64,000 nt of DNA. Origin: Paraburkholderia aromaticivorans. GTDB taxonomy: Bacteria; Pseudomonadota; Gammaproteobacteria; Burkholderiales; Burkholderiaceae. Positions within the stretch are counted from its first letter, which is position 1. The number at the start of each line of letters is the position of its first letter. Positions 43,029-51,403 of the stretch are shown here, piece by piece. The stretch lies in the NCBI RefSeq assembly GCF_002278075.1, contig NZ_CP022990.1, positions 2,728,001 to 2,792,000 on the forward strand, written 5' to 3'. A program made the position numbers and the translations under genes. The notes under the pieces are model-generated. The model was not told the origin of the DNA. It made no database searches and saw only the letters and a list, made by a program, of their open reading frames with translations.

Positions 43029-44246
43029 TTAGAAGCGGTGCACGATGCCCACGCCCGCGGCGAACTGGCTACGCGACGACGACGGCGCGCTCTGGAAGCC
43101 GTCGCCGATGGTTGCCGTGGCGCTGATGATATGGCCCGAACCGGCCGTTCCCAGCGTATTGCCGTTGGTGCGCTGGAATGCCTGCAACGCGTAGAGGCCG
43201 GTGCGCTTCGACAATGAATAGTACTCGGACAGATTGACCTGCTGGTACTGCGCCGAACTCGTGATGCCGTTCGCCTTGGTAGCGCGAGTGTAGCTGTAGC
43301 CGGTCGCGAAGTCCCACGAAACAGTCGGCTTCCAGTGCAGCACGACACCGCCTGTATTGAAGATCGCCGTATCGCGGAAGCTCGAGTTGATACCCGGAAT
43401 GTACTGCACATTCGAGTAGGCCGCGGACACGTCCCAGCCGCCGCCGAAGTTGTAGCCGCCGGTCACGGCAAAGCGCTGCTGCGCCTGCGCCGTTTGATAG
43501 CCGTTGGTCACGGCCGACACGCCCGGCTGTGCGCCGTTGTTCGACACGGTCGAATCCGCGCCGTAGGCGCCGCCGCCCAGCGTCGAGTTGTTGATGCGCA
43601 TGAAGCCGACCGCGAGGCCGACCGGGCCGTTGATGTACTGCACCGCGCCGCTCCAGGTCGAACCGCGGTTCAGGCTGCCCGGCACGCCGCCGAGCGCGTA
43701 CGAACCGCTGAACGTGAAGCCATACAGTTTCGGCGACGTATAGACCAGCGAATTGTTCGCGCGGTAAATCGTGTCGAGCGCGTCGACGTCGCCGGGGTGC
43801 GCGCCGTAGTAGCCGGTGAGCCACGTGGTCGGGCTGTACGGCGAGAGCATCGAGTAGTACGCCGTGTACTGGCGGCCGGCCTGCAGCGTGCCGTAGGTCG
43901 GGTTCGTCACGCCGACCCAGGCCTGGCGGCCGAACATCGCGTTCGTGTACTGCTGGGCGCCGGTGCTCGAGTTGAAGCCGGATTCCAGCTGGAAGATGGC
44001 CTTGGTGCCGCCGCCGAGATCTTCGCCGCCCTTCAAGCCGAAGCGGCTGCCGGCCCATACGCCGTTGATCATGTTCACTTTGGACTTGCCGCCGGAGGTC
44101 GAGCCGAGCGAGCTGGCGCTGCTTTGATAGCCGATGCCGGCATCGACGATACCGTACAGCGTGACGCTGCTTTGCGCGAAAACCGGTGCGCTGGCGAGAG
44201 CGGCGATCGCGCAGGCGATCCGGGTCATAGTGATATTGCGATTCAT
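43029..44246 (-). CDS. Outer membrane porin, OmpC-like (Gram-negative general porin)
   Basis: The 405-aa protein has a signal peptide (ITMTRIACAIAALASAPVFAQ, cleavage after AQ near residue 25) and the beta-proteobacterial porin start SSVTLYGIVDAGIGYQSS, followed by many amphipathic beta strands (GSRFGLKGGEDLGGGTKAIFQLESGF and RQAWVGVTNPTYGTLQAGRQYT). The final residues GVGIVHRF end in Phe, as required for outer membrane insertion. GGAGAACAC precedes the ATG at 44246. It pairs with the AAHS carrier gene 76 bp downstream, suggesting aromatic acid passage, and a strong dyad operator lies upstream. Confidence 0.94.
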   Translation of the reverse strand: MNRNITMTRIACAIAALASAPVFAQSSVTLYGIVDAGIGYQSSASSLGSTSGGKSKVNMINGVWAGSRFGLKGGEDLGGGTKAIFQLESGFNSSTGAQQYTNAMFGRQAWVGVTNPTYGTLQAGRQYTAYYSMLSPYSPTTWLTGYYGAHPGDVDALDTIYRANNSLVYTSPKLYGFTFSGSYALGGVPGSLNRGSTWSGAVQYINGPVGLAVGFMRINNSTLGGGAYGADSTVSNNGAQPGVSAVTNGYQTAQAQQRFAVTGGYNFGGGWDVSAAYSNVQYIPGINSSFRDTAIFNTGGVVLHWKPTVSWDFATGYSYTRATKANGITSSAQYQQVNLSEYYSLSKRTGLYALQAFQRTNGNTLGTAGSGHIISATATIGDGFQSAPSSSRSQFAAGVGIVHRF

Positions 44247-44596
44247 GAGGGTGTTCTCCAATTCGACCTGCTTCGACTGACGTGAGAGTTCTTGGCGACC
44301 CGGTCGTCGTTTAATTGTTTGCCTGCTATGTTCGTATATAGAACATCGTTTCTATGTGCGAACAAGGCTGCACTGTAAGTAAGATGACAACGCAGGGTCA
44401 ACGCGGGATTACCCGACTCTGTTGCAGATGCACATCGATTGGAAAAGGCGCTGGACAGCGCGAAGAAACGGCGAGGCCGCGGCTCGGGTCGCGGCGCCGG
44501 GATGATGAGGCGGGGGGAGTGGCAGGAGGGGGAGCGCCGGCCTTGCAGGCGCGGCATGGTGCGGCGCGGCGCTCGGGATAAAACGTGGCGCGGCGC
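44247..44596. other. 350-bp intergenic region between porin and cupin genes
   Basis: The region contains the porin promoter and the 44328-44363 operator. The part from 44380 to 44596 is GC-rich with short G runs and has no open frame with a credible start. The cupin gene ends at 44597. I see no RNA gene or mobile element here. Confidence 0.5.
44328..44363. promoter_or_regulatory. IclR-like operator upstream of porin gene
   Basis: ATGTTC-N7-GAACAT (44328-44346) has perfect 6-bp arms, and a diverged copy in inverted orientation follows (TTTCTATGTGCGAAC, 44349-44363). The GTTCG/CGAAC wording is like that of PcaR/PcaU-type IclR sites. It is about 80-115 bp upstream of the porin start. Confidence 0.55.
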
Positions 44597-44941
44597 TCAG
44601 AAGATGACGTAGACCTTACGCATCGTTTCCTCGACTTCCCAGAGCCCTTCGGTATTGGCTTCGAAGAAGAGCGTGTCGCCGCTCTCGAAGTGAATGGTCT
44701 CCTCGTTATCGGGCGTGAAGCGTCCGCGTCCGGCGATGAAGTGCATCACCTCGGCCTGCTTGACCGAGCGGCGATACGTGCCGGCGGTGCATTCGAAAAT
44801 GCCGGTGTCGACGGATTCGCTGCCCTTGATGACGCATTGCACGCCCGACACCTGAATCGGCGTCGTGCCGGGCAGGCCTGCCTTGCCCCAGTCCTCCAGA
44901 TTCTGCAGATTCACGCTTTGTTTGAGCTGCTGTACCTTCAT
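44597..44941 (-). CDS. Cupin domain protein (DUF861/EutQ-like)
   Basis: The 114-aa single-domain cupin has the first cupin motif in CTAGTYRRSVKQAEVMHFIAGRGRFTP (about residues 48-75) and the second in GDTLFFEANTEGLWEVEETMRKVYVIF (about 88-114). The W-E-V-E-E-T-x-R-K-x-Y end is usual for DUF861 proteins, which include (S)-ureidoglycine aminohydrolase-like and EutQ-like proteins. The usual metal His pair is reduced: MHF is present but later His is absent, so catalysis is uncertain. It is the last gene of the leftward dehydrogenase-aspartoacylase operon, 34 bp after the previous stop. Confidence 0.82.
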   Translation of the reverse strand: MKVQQLKQSVNLQNLEDWGKAGLPGTTPIQVSGVQCVIKGSESVDTGIFECTAGTYRRSVKQAEVMHFIAGRGRFTPDNEETIHFESGDTLFFEANTEGLWEVEETMRKVYVIF

Positions 44942-44974
44942 CTTTACGTTACCTTTGAGTGTGCGTGGGCCGTT

Positions 44975-45964
44975 TCATTGGCCGGGGGTTGCGGTGTTCG
45001 TCACGGTCTGCTCGACCTTGCCCAGCCGTACGACGGTCACGCCGGGCCGCAGTTGCCGCAACGAAGGCATGACGAGCATGCAGTCGTCGTAGGGTGTCGT
45101 GACCGGTTCGCCGTTCGACCAGCCAATCACGGCGCCCGCCTCGGCAAAGATTTCGAGGCCCGTGTACGGCGCCGCGAAACGAAAATCCATGCTGGTGGCC
45201 ACCACCGGCTGCGTCACGCGGACGATATGCTGCACGGGCGGCAACGGCGCGAGCCAGCCGGCCGGCAGATCTGCTTCATCCACCACGCCGGCGAGCAACA
45301 GCAAGCGCGCCGTGGTGTCGCGCGCGACCGCAACCGCGCTGCGTTCCCAATGCTGTCCGCATTCGATCAGGAGCGCGTTCTTCGGGCTGGCGGCCTCGCC
45401 GAAGCCTTCGTAATCGCGCATGCGGCGGCCTTCCGGATGGCCTTCGTCGCAGATCACGGTCGCGGGCGTGCCGAGCCGCACGGCGAGATCGATGCCTTTT
45501 TGCAGCGGCCCCGCCACGATCAGCGGTTTGCTCTTCTCGTGCATGGAATGCAGATCGAGCAGAATGTCGACTGTGTCGATCACGGGGCGCATCACGCGCG
45601 CACGTGCCAGCTCGCTGGAGGTGCGCGAGGTGTCGTCGAGCACCGCGCCAGTCCACACGCGATTGAAATCCTGATCGACGAAGCGGGCCGCGTCCGGCTG
45701 CGCGGAATCGAAGCTCCGATAAGCGTCGACGTTCGCGAACGCCAGCGTGAGCCGCCCGCGCCGCGGCCGCAGCGCGCGCCGCAGCAATTCGTCCACGACG
45801 ATCGCGCCGCACACCTCGTTGCCGTGCGTGAGCGCGTTGATCATCACGTGCGGACCCGGCGCTCCCGAGTCGAACGTATGGACGTAGGCGATACCGGAGG
45901 CCGATTGTTCGTGCGCCGAAATATCGGGGAATTCGACTTCGATGGGATAGGCTTCCAAGCTCAT
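44975..45964 (-). CDS. Succinylglutamate desuccinylase/aspartoacylase family zinc protein
   Basis: The 329-aa protein shows the M14-like AstE/AspA zinc site: NALTHGNEVCGAI (His and Glu ligands, about residues 47-59) and LLDLHSMHEKSKPL (third His). FVDQDFNRVW is the substrate-binding FN(D/R) block. Such enzymes hydrolyse an N-acyl amino acid or related amide. The C-terminal about 90 residues form a barrel-like domain (RVTQPVVATSMDFRF, GLEIFAEAGAVIGW). It is the middle gene of the operon with a tartrate-type dehydrogenase and a cupin. Start MSLEAYP has AGGACA upstream. Substrate unknown. Confidence 0.86.
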   Translation of the reverse strand: MSLEAYPIEVEFPDISAHEQSASGIAYVHTFDSGAPGPHVMINALTHGNEVCGAIVVDELLRRALRPRRGRLTLAFANVDAYRSFDSAQPDAARFVDQDFNRVWTGAVLDDTSRTSSELARARVMRPVIDTVDILLDLHSMHEKSKPLIVAGPLQKGIDLAVRLGTPATVICDEGHPEGRRMRDYEGFGEAASPKNALLIECGQHWERSAVAVARDTTARLLLLAGVVDEADLPAGWLAPLPPVQHIVRVTQPVVATSMDFRFAAPYTGLEIFAEAGAVIGWSNGEPVTTPYDDCMLVMPSLRQLRPGVTVVRLGKVEQTVTNTATPGQ

Positions 45965-46008
45965 GCGAATGTGTCCTGGCAGAGAGTTGAACGGATTGAC
46001 CGGCAAGC

Positions 46009-47091
46009 TCAGGCGAGTTTCGCCGCGATCGCCTGGCCGACTTCGGTCGTGTTCGCCTTGCCGCCGAGGTCGCCGGTGTGCGGGCCTTCCACCAGCGTCG
46101 CCTCGATCGCGGCGAGAATCGCGTCGTGCGCCTCGCGCTCCTTGCCTGCGTGATTGCCGAGGAAGTCGAGCATCATCGCGGCCGACCAGATCATCGCGAT
46201 CGGATTGGCGATGTTCTTGCCCGCGATGTCCGGCGCCGAGCCGTGCACCGGTTCGAACAGCGAGGGAAACTTGCGGTCCGGATTCAGGTTGCCCGACGGC
46301 GCGAGACCGATCGTGCCGGTGCAGGCGGGGCCGAGATCGGACAGGATGTCGCCGAACAGATTGGTGGCGACCACCACGTCGAAGCGGTCCGGGTTCAACA
46401 CGAAGCGCGCGCAGAGAATGTCGATGTGCTGCTTGTCCCACGCCACGTCAGGGTATTGCGCGGCGATGCCGGCCGCGACTTTGTCCCACCACGGCATGCT
46501 GATCGCGATGCCGTTGCTCTTGGTGGCCACCGTGATCTTCTTGCGCTCGCGCCGCTGCGCGAGATCGAACGCGAACTTCAGCACGCGCTCGCTGCCGTGC
46601 CGCGTGAAGACCGATTCCTGCAGCACGAATTCGCGTTCCGTGCCTTCGAACATCACGCCGCCCACCGACGAGTATTCGCCCTCGGTGTTCTCGCGCACGA
46701 TCCAGAAATCGATGTCACCCGCCTTGCGGCCCGCGAGCGGCGAAGGCACGCCGGCAAAGAGGCGCGCGGGGCGCAGGTTGATGTACTGGTCGAATTCGCG
46801 GCGGAACTTCAAGAGCGACCCCCACAGCGAGATATGGTCGGGCACCGTGTCGGGCCAGCCCACCGCGCCGAACAGGATTGCGTCGGCCGACTGCAGTTGC
46901 GCTTTCCAGTCGTCCGGCATCATCTTGCCGTGCTTCGCGTAGTACTCGCAGCTCGCCCATTCGATGTGCTGATACTCCAGCTCGATGCCGAAGCGCGCTT
47001 TCACCGCCTCCAGCACGCGAATGGCTTCCGGCATGACTTCGACACCGATGCCGTCGCCGGGTATGACTGCGATCCGATATTTCTTCGACAT
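46009..47091 (-). CDS. ttuC: Tartrate dehydrogenase/decarboxylase-like (isopropylmalate dehydrogenase family)
   Basis: The 360-aa enzyme belongs to the decarboxylating 3-isopropylmalate/isocitrate dehydrogenase family. It has AVIPGDGIGVEVMPEAIRVLEAV at the N-terminus, LRPARLFAGVPSPL (substrate Arg block), the tartrate-type VRENTEGEYSSVGG, KSNGIAISMPWWD and the late EPVHGSAPDIAGKNIANP. TtuC-type enzymes act on tartrate, D-malate or meso-tartrate with NAD+ and Mn2+. D-malate dehydrogenase (DmlA) is a close alternative. A LysR gene is divergent, with a palindrome in the 156-bp gap. It heads the operon with the aspartoacylase-like and cupin genes. Confidence 0.89.
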   Translation of the reverse strand: MSKKYRIAVIPGDGIGVEVMPEAIRVLEAVKARFGIELEYQHIEWASCEYYAKHGKMMPDDWKAQLQSADAILFGAVGWPDTVPDHISLWGSLLKFRREFDQYINLRPARLFAGVPSPLAGRKAGDIDFWIVRENTEGEYSSVGGVMFEGTEREFVLQESVFTRHGSERVLKFAFDLAQRRERKKITVATKSNGIAISMPWWDKVAAGIAAQYPDVAWDKQHIDILCARFVLNPDRFDVVVATNLFGDILSDLGPACTGTIGLAPSGNLNPDRKFPSLFEPVHGSAPDIAGKNIANPIAMIWSAAMMLDFLGNHAGKEREAHDAILAAIEATLVEGPHTGDLGGKANTTEVGQAIAAKLA

Positions 47092-47177
47092 GTTGTGCTC
47101 CTCCGCTTGAGACTGTTTGGGACTGTTCCGGGGCTGCCGGACGATGCGATGACGGCTATTTTATTCCTGCTGTTTGA

Positions 47178-47190
47178 GACTAAAATAGTC
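47178..47190. promoter_or_regulatory. Palindrome between LysR and ttuC-like operon
   Basis: GACTA-AAA-TAGTC is a perfect 13-bp inverted repeat located 88 bp upstream of the dehydrogenase and 58 bp upstream of the LysR start. It is the most symmetrical element in the divergent promoter region. Confidence 0.5.
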
Positions 47191-47247
47191 GCTTTAGTTA
47201 AGCCACTGTGCACGATTCGTGTACAAACTTATGCCCTCCATTCGCCT

Positions 47248-48207
47248 ATGAACGCCGCCCCATCACCCGATCTCGGCGACTTGCGCGTGTTTTGCGAAGT
47301 CGCGCGCAAGTCCAGTTTCAGTGCGGCGGCGGAGGCCTTGTCGGTGTCCGCGGCGTACGTCAGCAAACGCATCAACGTGCTCGAGACTACGCTCGGTACG
47401 CGTTTATTGCACCGTTCCACGCGCCGCGTCGCGATCACGGAAGCGGGAGAGCGCGTCTACACGTGGGCCGAAAAAATTCTCGACGATGTCGATCAACTGG
47501 TCGAAGACGTCTCCACCACGCGCCGCATTCCCGGCGGCAAGCTGCGCATTTCCAGCAGCTTCGGCTTTGGCCGCCGTTTCGTCGCGCCCGCGCTCGCGCG
47601 CTTTTCCGAGCGCTATCCGCAATTGAGCGTGCGCCTCGACCTGTTCGACCGTCTCGTCGATGTGGGCGGTGAAGGCTTCGATCTGGATGTGCGCATCGGC
47701 GACGAAATCGCGCCGCATCTGATCGCGCGGCGGCTTGCGTCGAATCATCGCGTGCTGTGCGCGTCGCCCGGCTACCTCGCGCGGCATGGCGCGCCGCGCC
47801 AGCTTGCCGAACTGTCCTCGCATGCGTGTCTGGCGATCAAGGAGCGCGACCATCCATTCGGGCTCTGGCGTCTGAGCGTGCGTGGCGAGACGGTCTCGAT
47901 CAAGGTCACGGGACCGTTGTCGACCAATCATGGCGAGGTGGCGGTGCAATGGGCGCTGGCCGGGCGCGGCATCGTGCTGCGTTCCATGTGGGATGTGCGG
48001 CCGCTGCTCGAAAGCGGCCAGTTGCAGCAGGTGCTGCCCGAGGTCACGCAGCCGGCGAATCTGTGGGCGGTGTATCCGGCACGGCTCGCGCAATCGGCGA
48101 AGGTGCGGGTGTGCGTCGACTTTCTGAGCGAGGAGTTTGCGCAGTGGAGTCCGCCGGCCGACGGCGGGGCCGGGGTGGACATAGCCGGATTTGCCGAGCG
48201 TCTCTAA
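47248..48207 (+). CDS. LysR family transcriptional regulator (TtuA/DmlR-like)
   Basis: The 319-aa protein has the HTH LRVFCEVARKSSFSAAAEALSVSAAYVSKRINVLETTLGTRLLHRSTRRVAITEAGERVY, in the wording of the subgroup that contains DmlR and TtuA (AYVSKRI recognition helix). The effector domain begins near residue 90 (GKLRISSSFGFGRRFVAPAL). It is divergent from the tartrate-dehydrogenase-like operon and therefore probably its activator, with D-malate or tartrate as effector. Start at 47248 is chosen because the frame upstream is open but unrelated. Confidence 0.9.
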   Translation: MNAAPSPDLGDLRVFCEVARKSSFSAAAEALSVSAAYVSKRINVLETTLGTRLLHRSTRRVAITEAGERVYTWAEKILDDVDQLVEDVSTTRRIPGGKLRISSSFGFGRRFVAPALARFSERYPQLSVRLDLFDRLVDVGGEGFDLDVRIGDEIAPHLIARRLASNHRVLCASPGYLARHGAPRQLAELSSHACLAIKERDHPFGLWRLSVRGETVSIKVTGPLSTNHGEVAVQWALAGRGIVLRSMWDVRPLLESGQLQQVLPEVTQPANLWAVYPARLAQSAKVRVCVDFLSEEFAQWSPPADGGAGVDIAGFAERL

Positions 48208-48342
48208 TCGCTCGGCGCTTTACGCCTATTTTTCGCGGATCGCGCGCACGATGATCCCGTCTTATCCAAACACGATTTCGTCGTCTTCGACATGCTCATG
48301 TTCGTTCATGCTGAGCCGATCAAGCCAGCTTGCCGATACGGC

Positions 48343-48840
48343 CTAGTGATGATTCTGCGAGAACAGCGTTTCGAGCGGGTAGTGGCTCTTCACGAACGGC
48401 GACTTGATGATCACGTAGCTGAAGTACTTCTCGATACCGATGTCGCGTTCCAGCAGCCCTTCGACGATGCTCTGGTAATGGCTCACGCTGCGCGTGACGA
48501 ACTTCAGCAGATAGTCGTAGCCGCCGCTCGCCAGATGGCACTCGACGATCTCGTCGACGTCGCGGATCGCATTCACGAACTTGATGAAGTCTTCCCGCCG
48601 ATGATCGGCGAGCGTGACTTCGGTGAAAACGATCTGCACGTCGCCGAGCTTTTCGAGCTGGATCTGCGCGCCGTAGCCGATGATGTAGCCGGCTTTCTCC
48701 AGACGCTTGACCCGGATCAGGCAAGGACTGGGCGAAAGGCCGACCGCGTCGGCAAGCTCGACGTTGGTTATGCGGCCTTTCTTCTGCAACTGGGAAAGTA
48801 TGCGCAGGTCAATCCGGTCTAGCTTGCAGTCGCTGCTCAT
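48343..48840 (-). CDS. Lrp/AsnC family transcriptional regulator
   Basis: The 165-aa regulator has an N-terminal HTH (DRIDLRILSQLQKKGRITNVELADAVGLSPSPCLIRVKRLEKAGYI) and a C-terminal RAM/AsnC ligand domain (VQIVFTEVTLADHRREDFIKF, then HLASGGYDYLLKFVTR). The SPSPCLIRVKRLE wording is that of BkdR/Lrp-type regulators of amino-acid catabolism. It lies 53 bp downstream of the aminotransferase gene in the same direction and probably controls it. The amino-acid ligand cannot be read from sequence. Confidence 0.92.
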   Translation of the reverse strand: MSSDCKLDRIDLRILSQLQKKGRITNVELADAVGLSPSPCLIRVKRLEKAGYIIGYGAQIQLEKLGDVQIVFTEVTLADHRREDFIKFVNAIRDVDEIVECHLASGGYDYLLKFVTRSVSHYQSIVEGLLERDIGIEKYFSYVIIKSPFVKSHYPLETLFSQNHH

Positions 48841-48893
48841 CGTAACGTTATCGCTCCGGCGATCAATGTAAGGGGCTCAGGTGGCCCTCTACT

Positions 48894-50291
48894 CTAGCAT
48901 GCGGTGGCATGAGTTTTGGCCTTCAACGCGGCGCGCACGTCGGCTTGTGCGAGAACGTCGTCAAGGGTCTTTTCGAGCCGCTCGAACATCAGATCGAACT
49001 CGGCCTCCGTGTACGAGAGCGCCGGTGCGAAACCGAGAATGTTGTCGCCGAAGGCGCGGAAAATCAGCCGGTTTTCATACGCGGCGGCAGCGATCCGCTC
49101 AGACAGTTTCAAGGCCGGGTCGAAGCCCGCCCTGGTGTCCTTGTCGGCGACGAGTTCGAGCGCGCCGAGCAGGCCACGGTGGCGCGAATCGCCCACCAGC
49201 GGATGCGCGAGCAGCGCGTCGAGCCCGCGCGCGAAACGCGGCGAGCGCGCCACGCCGTTCGCCAGCAACCCGCCTTCGTGATAGAGGCGCAGCACTTCGA
49301 GGCCGATCGCCGCGCTCACCGGATGCGCCGAATACGTATGGCCGTGACCGACCACCGCTTCGGCGTCGCTGTCCGCGATGCCCTGATAGATTTCGTCCGA
49401 CATCAGCACCGCGCCCATCGGCGCATAGCCCGCGGTCAGTCCTTTGGCCACCGTCATCAGATCCGGCTCGACGTTTTCGCCCTGGCAGGCGAACAGCGGA
49501 CCGGTACGGCCGAAGCCGGTGATGACCTCGTCGGCGACGAAGAGAATGCCCAGCTTGCGGCAACTTTCACGCATCGCCGTGAGCCAGCCGACCGGCGGCA
49601 CGATCACGCCGCCCGAGCCCTGGATCGGTTCGCAGAAGAACGCGGCGACGTTATCCGCGCCGAGTTCGGCCACCTTGGCTTCGAGCGCGGCCACCGAGGC
49701 GGCGATCAGCGCCGCGTCGTCGGCGAAATCATTGCGGTAAGCGTAAGGCGACGGCAGATGATGCTGGTTCGGCAGCGGCAGATCGAAGTTGCGATGGAAC
49801 GCGGGCAGGGCGGTCAGGCCGGCGCCGGTCGTCGACGAGCCGTGGTAGCCGCGTTGCAGCGCGATGATGTGCTTCTTCGAAGCGCGCCCCGTCGCATTGA
49901 AGTAATGCGTGATGAAACGCAGTGCCGAATCCACCGCGTCGGAACCGCCGAGCGTGAAGTACACGTGCTGCAGCGAAGCGGGCGACACCTCGACCAGCTT
50001 TTGGGCGAGTTCGATGGCCGGCTCGGAGCCGAAATGGAAATAACCGGTCGCGTAGGGCAGTTTCTGCATCTGCGCGGTGGCGGCCTCGACAATGCTCTGC
50101 TGGCCGTAGCCGACATTCACGCACCAGAGTCCGGAAAACGCATCGAGCAGTTCGTTGCCCGCCGCGTCGCGCAGAAACGCGCCGCTGGCGGACTCGAGGA
50201 CGGTGACGCCGCGTGCTTCGTGCGCGCGGTAGTTGATGACCGGGTGAATCAGATGCTTACGGTCGGCTTCAATGAGCGATTGAATCGGCAT
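48894..50291 (-). CDS. Class III (omega-amino acid:pyruvate) aminotransferase
   Basis: The 465-aa PLP enzyme has LLDAFSGLWCVNVGYGQQSIVEAA near residue 50, YFTLGGSDAVDSALRF, HHLPSPYAYRND, ACKLG-like RESCRKLGILFVADEVITGFGRTG (PLP-binding Asp in ADEV) and the catalytic Lys in MTVAKGLTAGYAPMGAV. Homologues use beta-alanine, putrescine or other terminal amines with pyruvate. The downstream Lrp gene and the nearby aldehyde dehydrogenase gene fit an amine-to-aldehyde-to-acid sequence. The gap to the GhrA-like gene upstream is 180 bp, so it may have its own promoter. The amine specificity is not settled. Confidence 0.9.
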   Translation of the reverse strand: MPIQSLIEADRKHLIHPVINYRAHEARGVTVLESASGAFLRDAAGNELLDAFSGLWCVNVGYGQQSIVEAATAQMQKLPYATGYFHFGSEPAIELAQKLVEVSPASLQHVYFTLGGSDAVDSALRFITHYFNATGRASKKHIIALQRGYHGSSTTGAGLTALPAFHRNFDLPLPNQHHLPSPYAYRNDFADDAALIAASVAALEAKVAELGADNVAAFFCEPIQGSGGVIVPPVGWLTAMRESCRKLGILFVADEVITGFGRTGPLFACQGENVEPDLMTVAKGLTAGYAPMGAVLMSDEIYQGIADSDAEAVVGHGHTYSAHPVSAAIGLEVLRLYHEGGLLANGVARSPRFARGLDALLAHPLVGDSRHRGLLGALELVADKDTRAGFDPALKLSERIAAAAYENRLIFRAFGDNILGFAPALSYTEAEFDLMFERLEKTLDDVLAQADVRAALKAKTHATAC

Positions 50292-50471
50292 GATGGTTTC
50301 TCGTCGCGGAAGGGGCTGTTGACCGTCCCATACTACTGATCAGCGGCGATTGCCTGCTCACCTAAACAATTGCCTGAAAAGCGCGCGCGACGCGTTTTGA
50401 TGCGCAGCCTCAGCATTTTATGCTGCGGCCGCTGAAAAGCCGCGTCGCACGGTGGGCGCCCTGCGCCACGC

Positions 50472-51398
50472 TCAATAGCCTTGAGCGCGGTCGACTTGGC
50501 CGAGCATCGGCAAGCCGGCGCGATGGCGGCGCAGATTCTCCAGCACCACGTCGACAGCGGTGTCGGGGCGCGTCGCGCTCGCGATATGCGGCGTGACGCG
50601 CACGCGCGGGTGCGTCCACAACGCATGGCCGGCGGGCAGCGGCTCGGGATCGGTCACGTCGAGAATGGCGTTGTGCAACTGACCGCTGTCGAGCGCGGCC
50701 AGCAAATCCTGCTGATTCAGATGCGGACCACGCCCGGTTTGAATCAGCGACGCGCCGCGCGGCAGCTTCGCGAACAGCTGCGCGTCGAGCAGCCCGCGGG
50801 TGGCGGGCGTGAGCGGCAACAGGCAGATCAGGATATCGCTGCGCGCGAGAAACGCATCCAGTGCGCCTTCGCCCGCATAACAGTCCACGCCTTCGATGTC
50901 GCGCGCCGAGCGGCTCCATCCCGCGCAAGGAAAGCCGAACAGGCGCAGCCTTTCCAGCACCGCCGTGCCCAATACGCCGAGGCCGAGCACGCCGATGCGA
51001 CGCTGACTGGCCGGCTTGAGCGGCAACTCGCACCAGAGCTGCTGTTGTTGCTGGAGACCGTAATCGAACAGATCGCGATGAATGGTCAGCACAGCCTGCG
51101 TGACGTATTCGACCATGCCTTCCACGATACCCGGTTCGATCATGCGCACCACCGGCACGTGGTCCGGGACGCCCGACAGATCGAACTGATCGATGCCGGC
51201 GCCGACCGAGAACACCACTTCCAGATTAGGGAAGGTGCGGGTCGGATCTTCAGGCGGTTGCCAGGCGGCGAGATAGCGGATCGCGGCCGGGTCTCCGAGA
51301 TCGGGCCAGATATGAAACGGCAATTCCGGCGCTTTCTGCGCGAAGAGGGTCGCCCACTGGGCGCCGCGCGCCGGGTCGGCTTTATAGAGGAAGGCCAT
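50472..51398 (-). CDS. ghrA: 2-hydroxyacid dehydrogenase, GhrA-like (glyoxylate/hydroxypyruvate reductase)
   Basis: The 308-aa NAD(P)H-dependent enzyme has the start typical of GhrA (short catalytic half with NLEVVFSVGAGIDQFD), nucleotide motif IGVLGLGVLGTAVLERL (GLGVLG near residue 138), catalytic Arg in LIQTGRGPHLNQQDL and catalytic His in VRVTPHIASATRP. It reduces glyoxylate or hydroxypyruvate. It is downstream of the GNAT gene with a 5-bp gap, so the two are likely cotranscribed. It differs from the hydroxyacid dehydrogenase at 8111, which belongs to another subfamily. Confidence 0.88.
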   Translation of the reverse strand: MAFLYKADPARGAQWATLFAQKAPELPFHIWPDLGDPAAIRYLAAWQPPEDPTRTFPNLEVVFSVGAGIDQFDLSGVPDHVPVVRMIEPGIVEGMVEYVTQAVLTIHRDLFDYGLQQQQQLWCELPLKPASQRRIGVLGLGVLGTAVLERLRLFGFPCAGWSRSARDIEGVDCYAGEGALDAFLARSDILICLLPLTPATRGLLDAQLFAKLPRGASLIQTGRGPHLNQQDLLAALDSGQLHNAILDVTDPEPLPAGHALWTHPRVRVTPHIASATRPDTAVDVVLENLRRHRAGLPMLGQVDRAQGY

Positions 51399-51403
51399 GA
51401 TGG

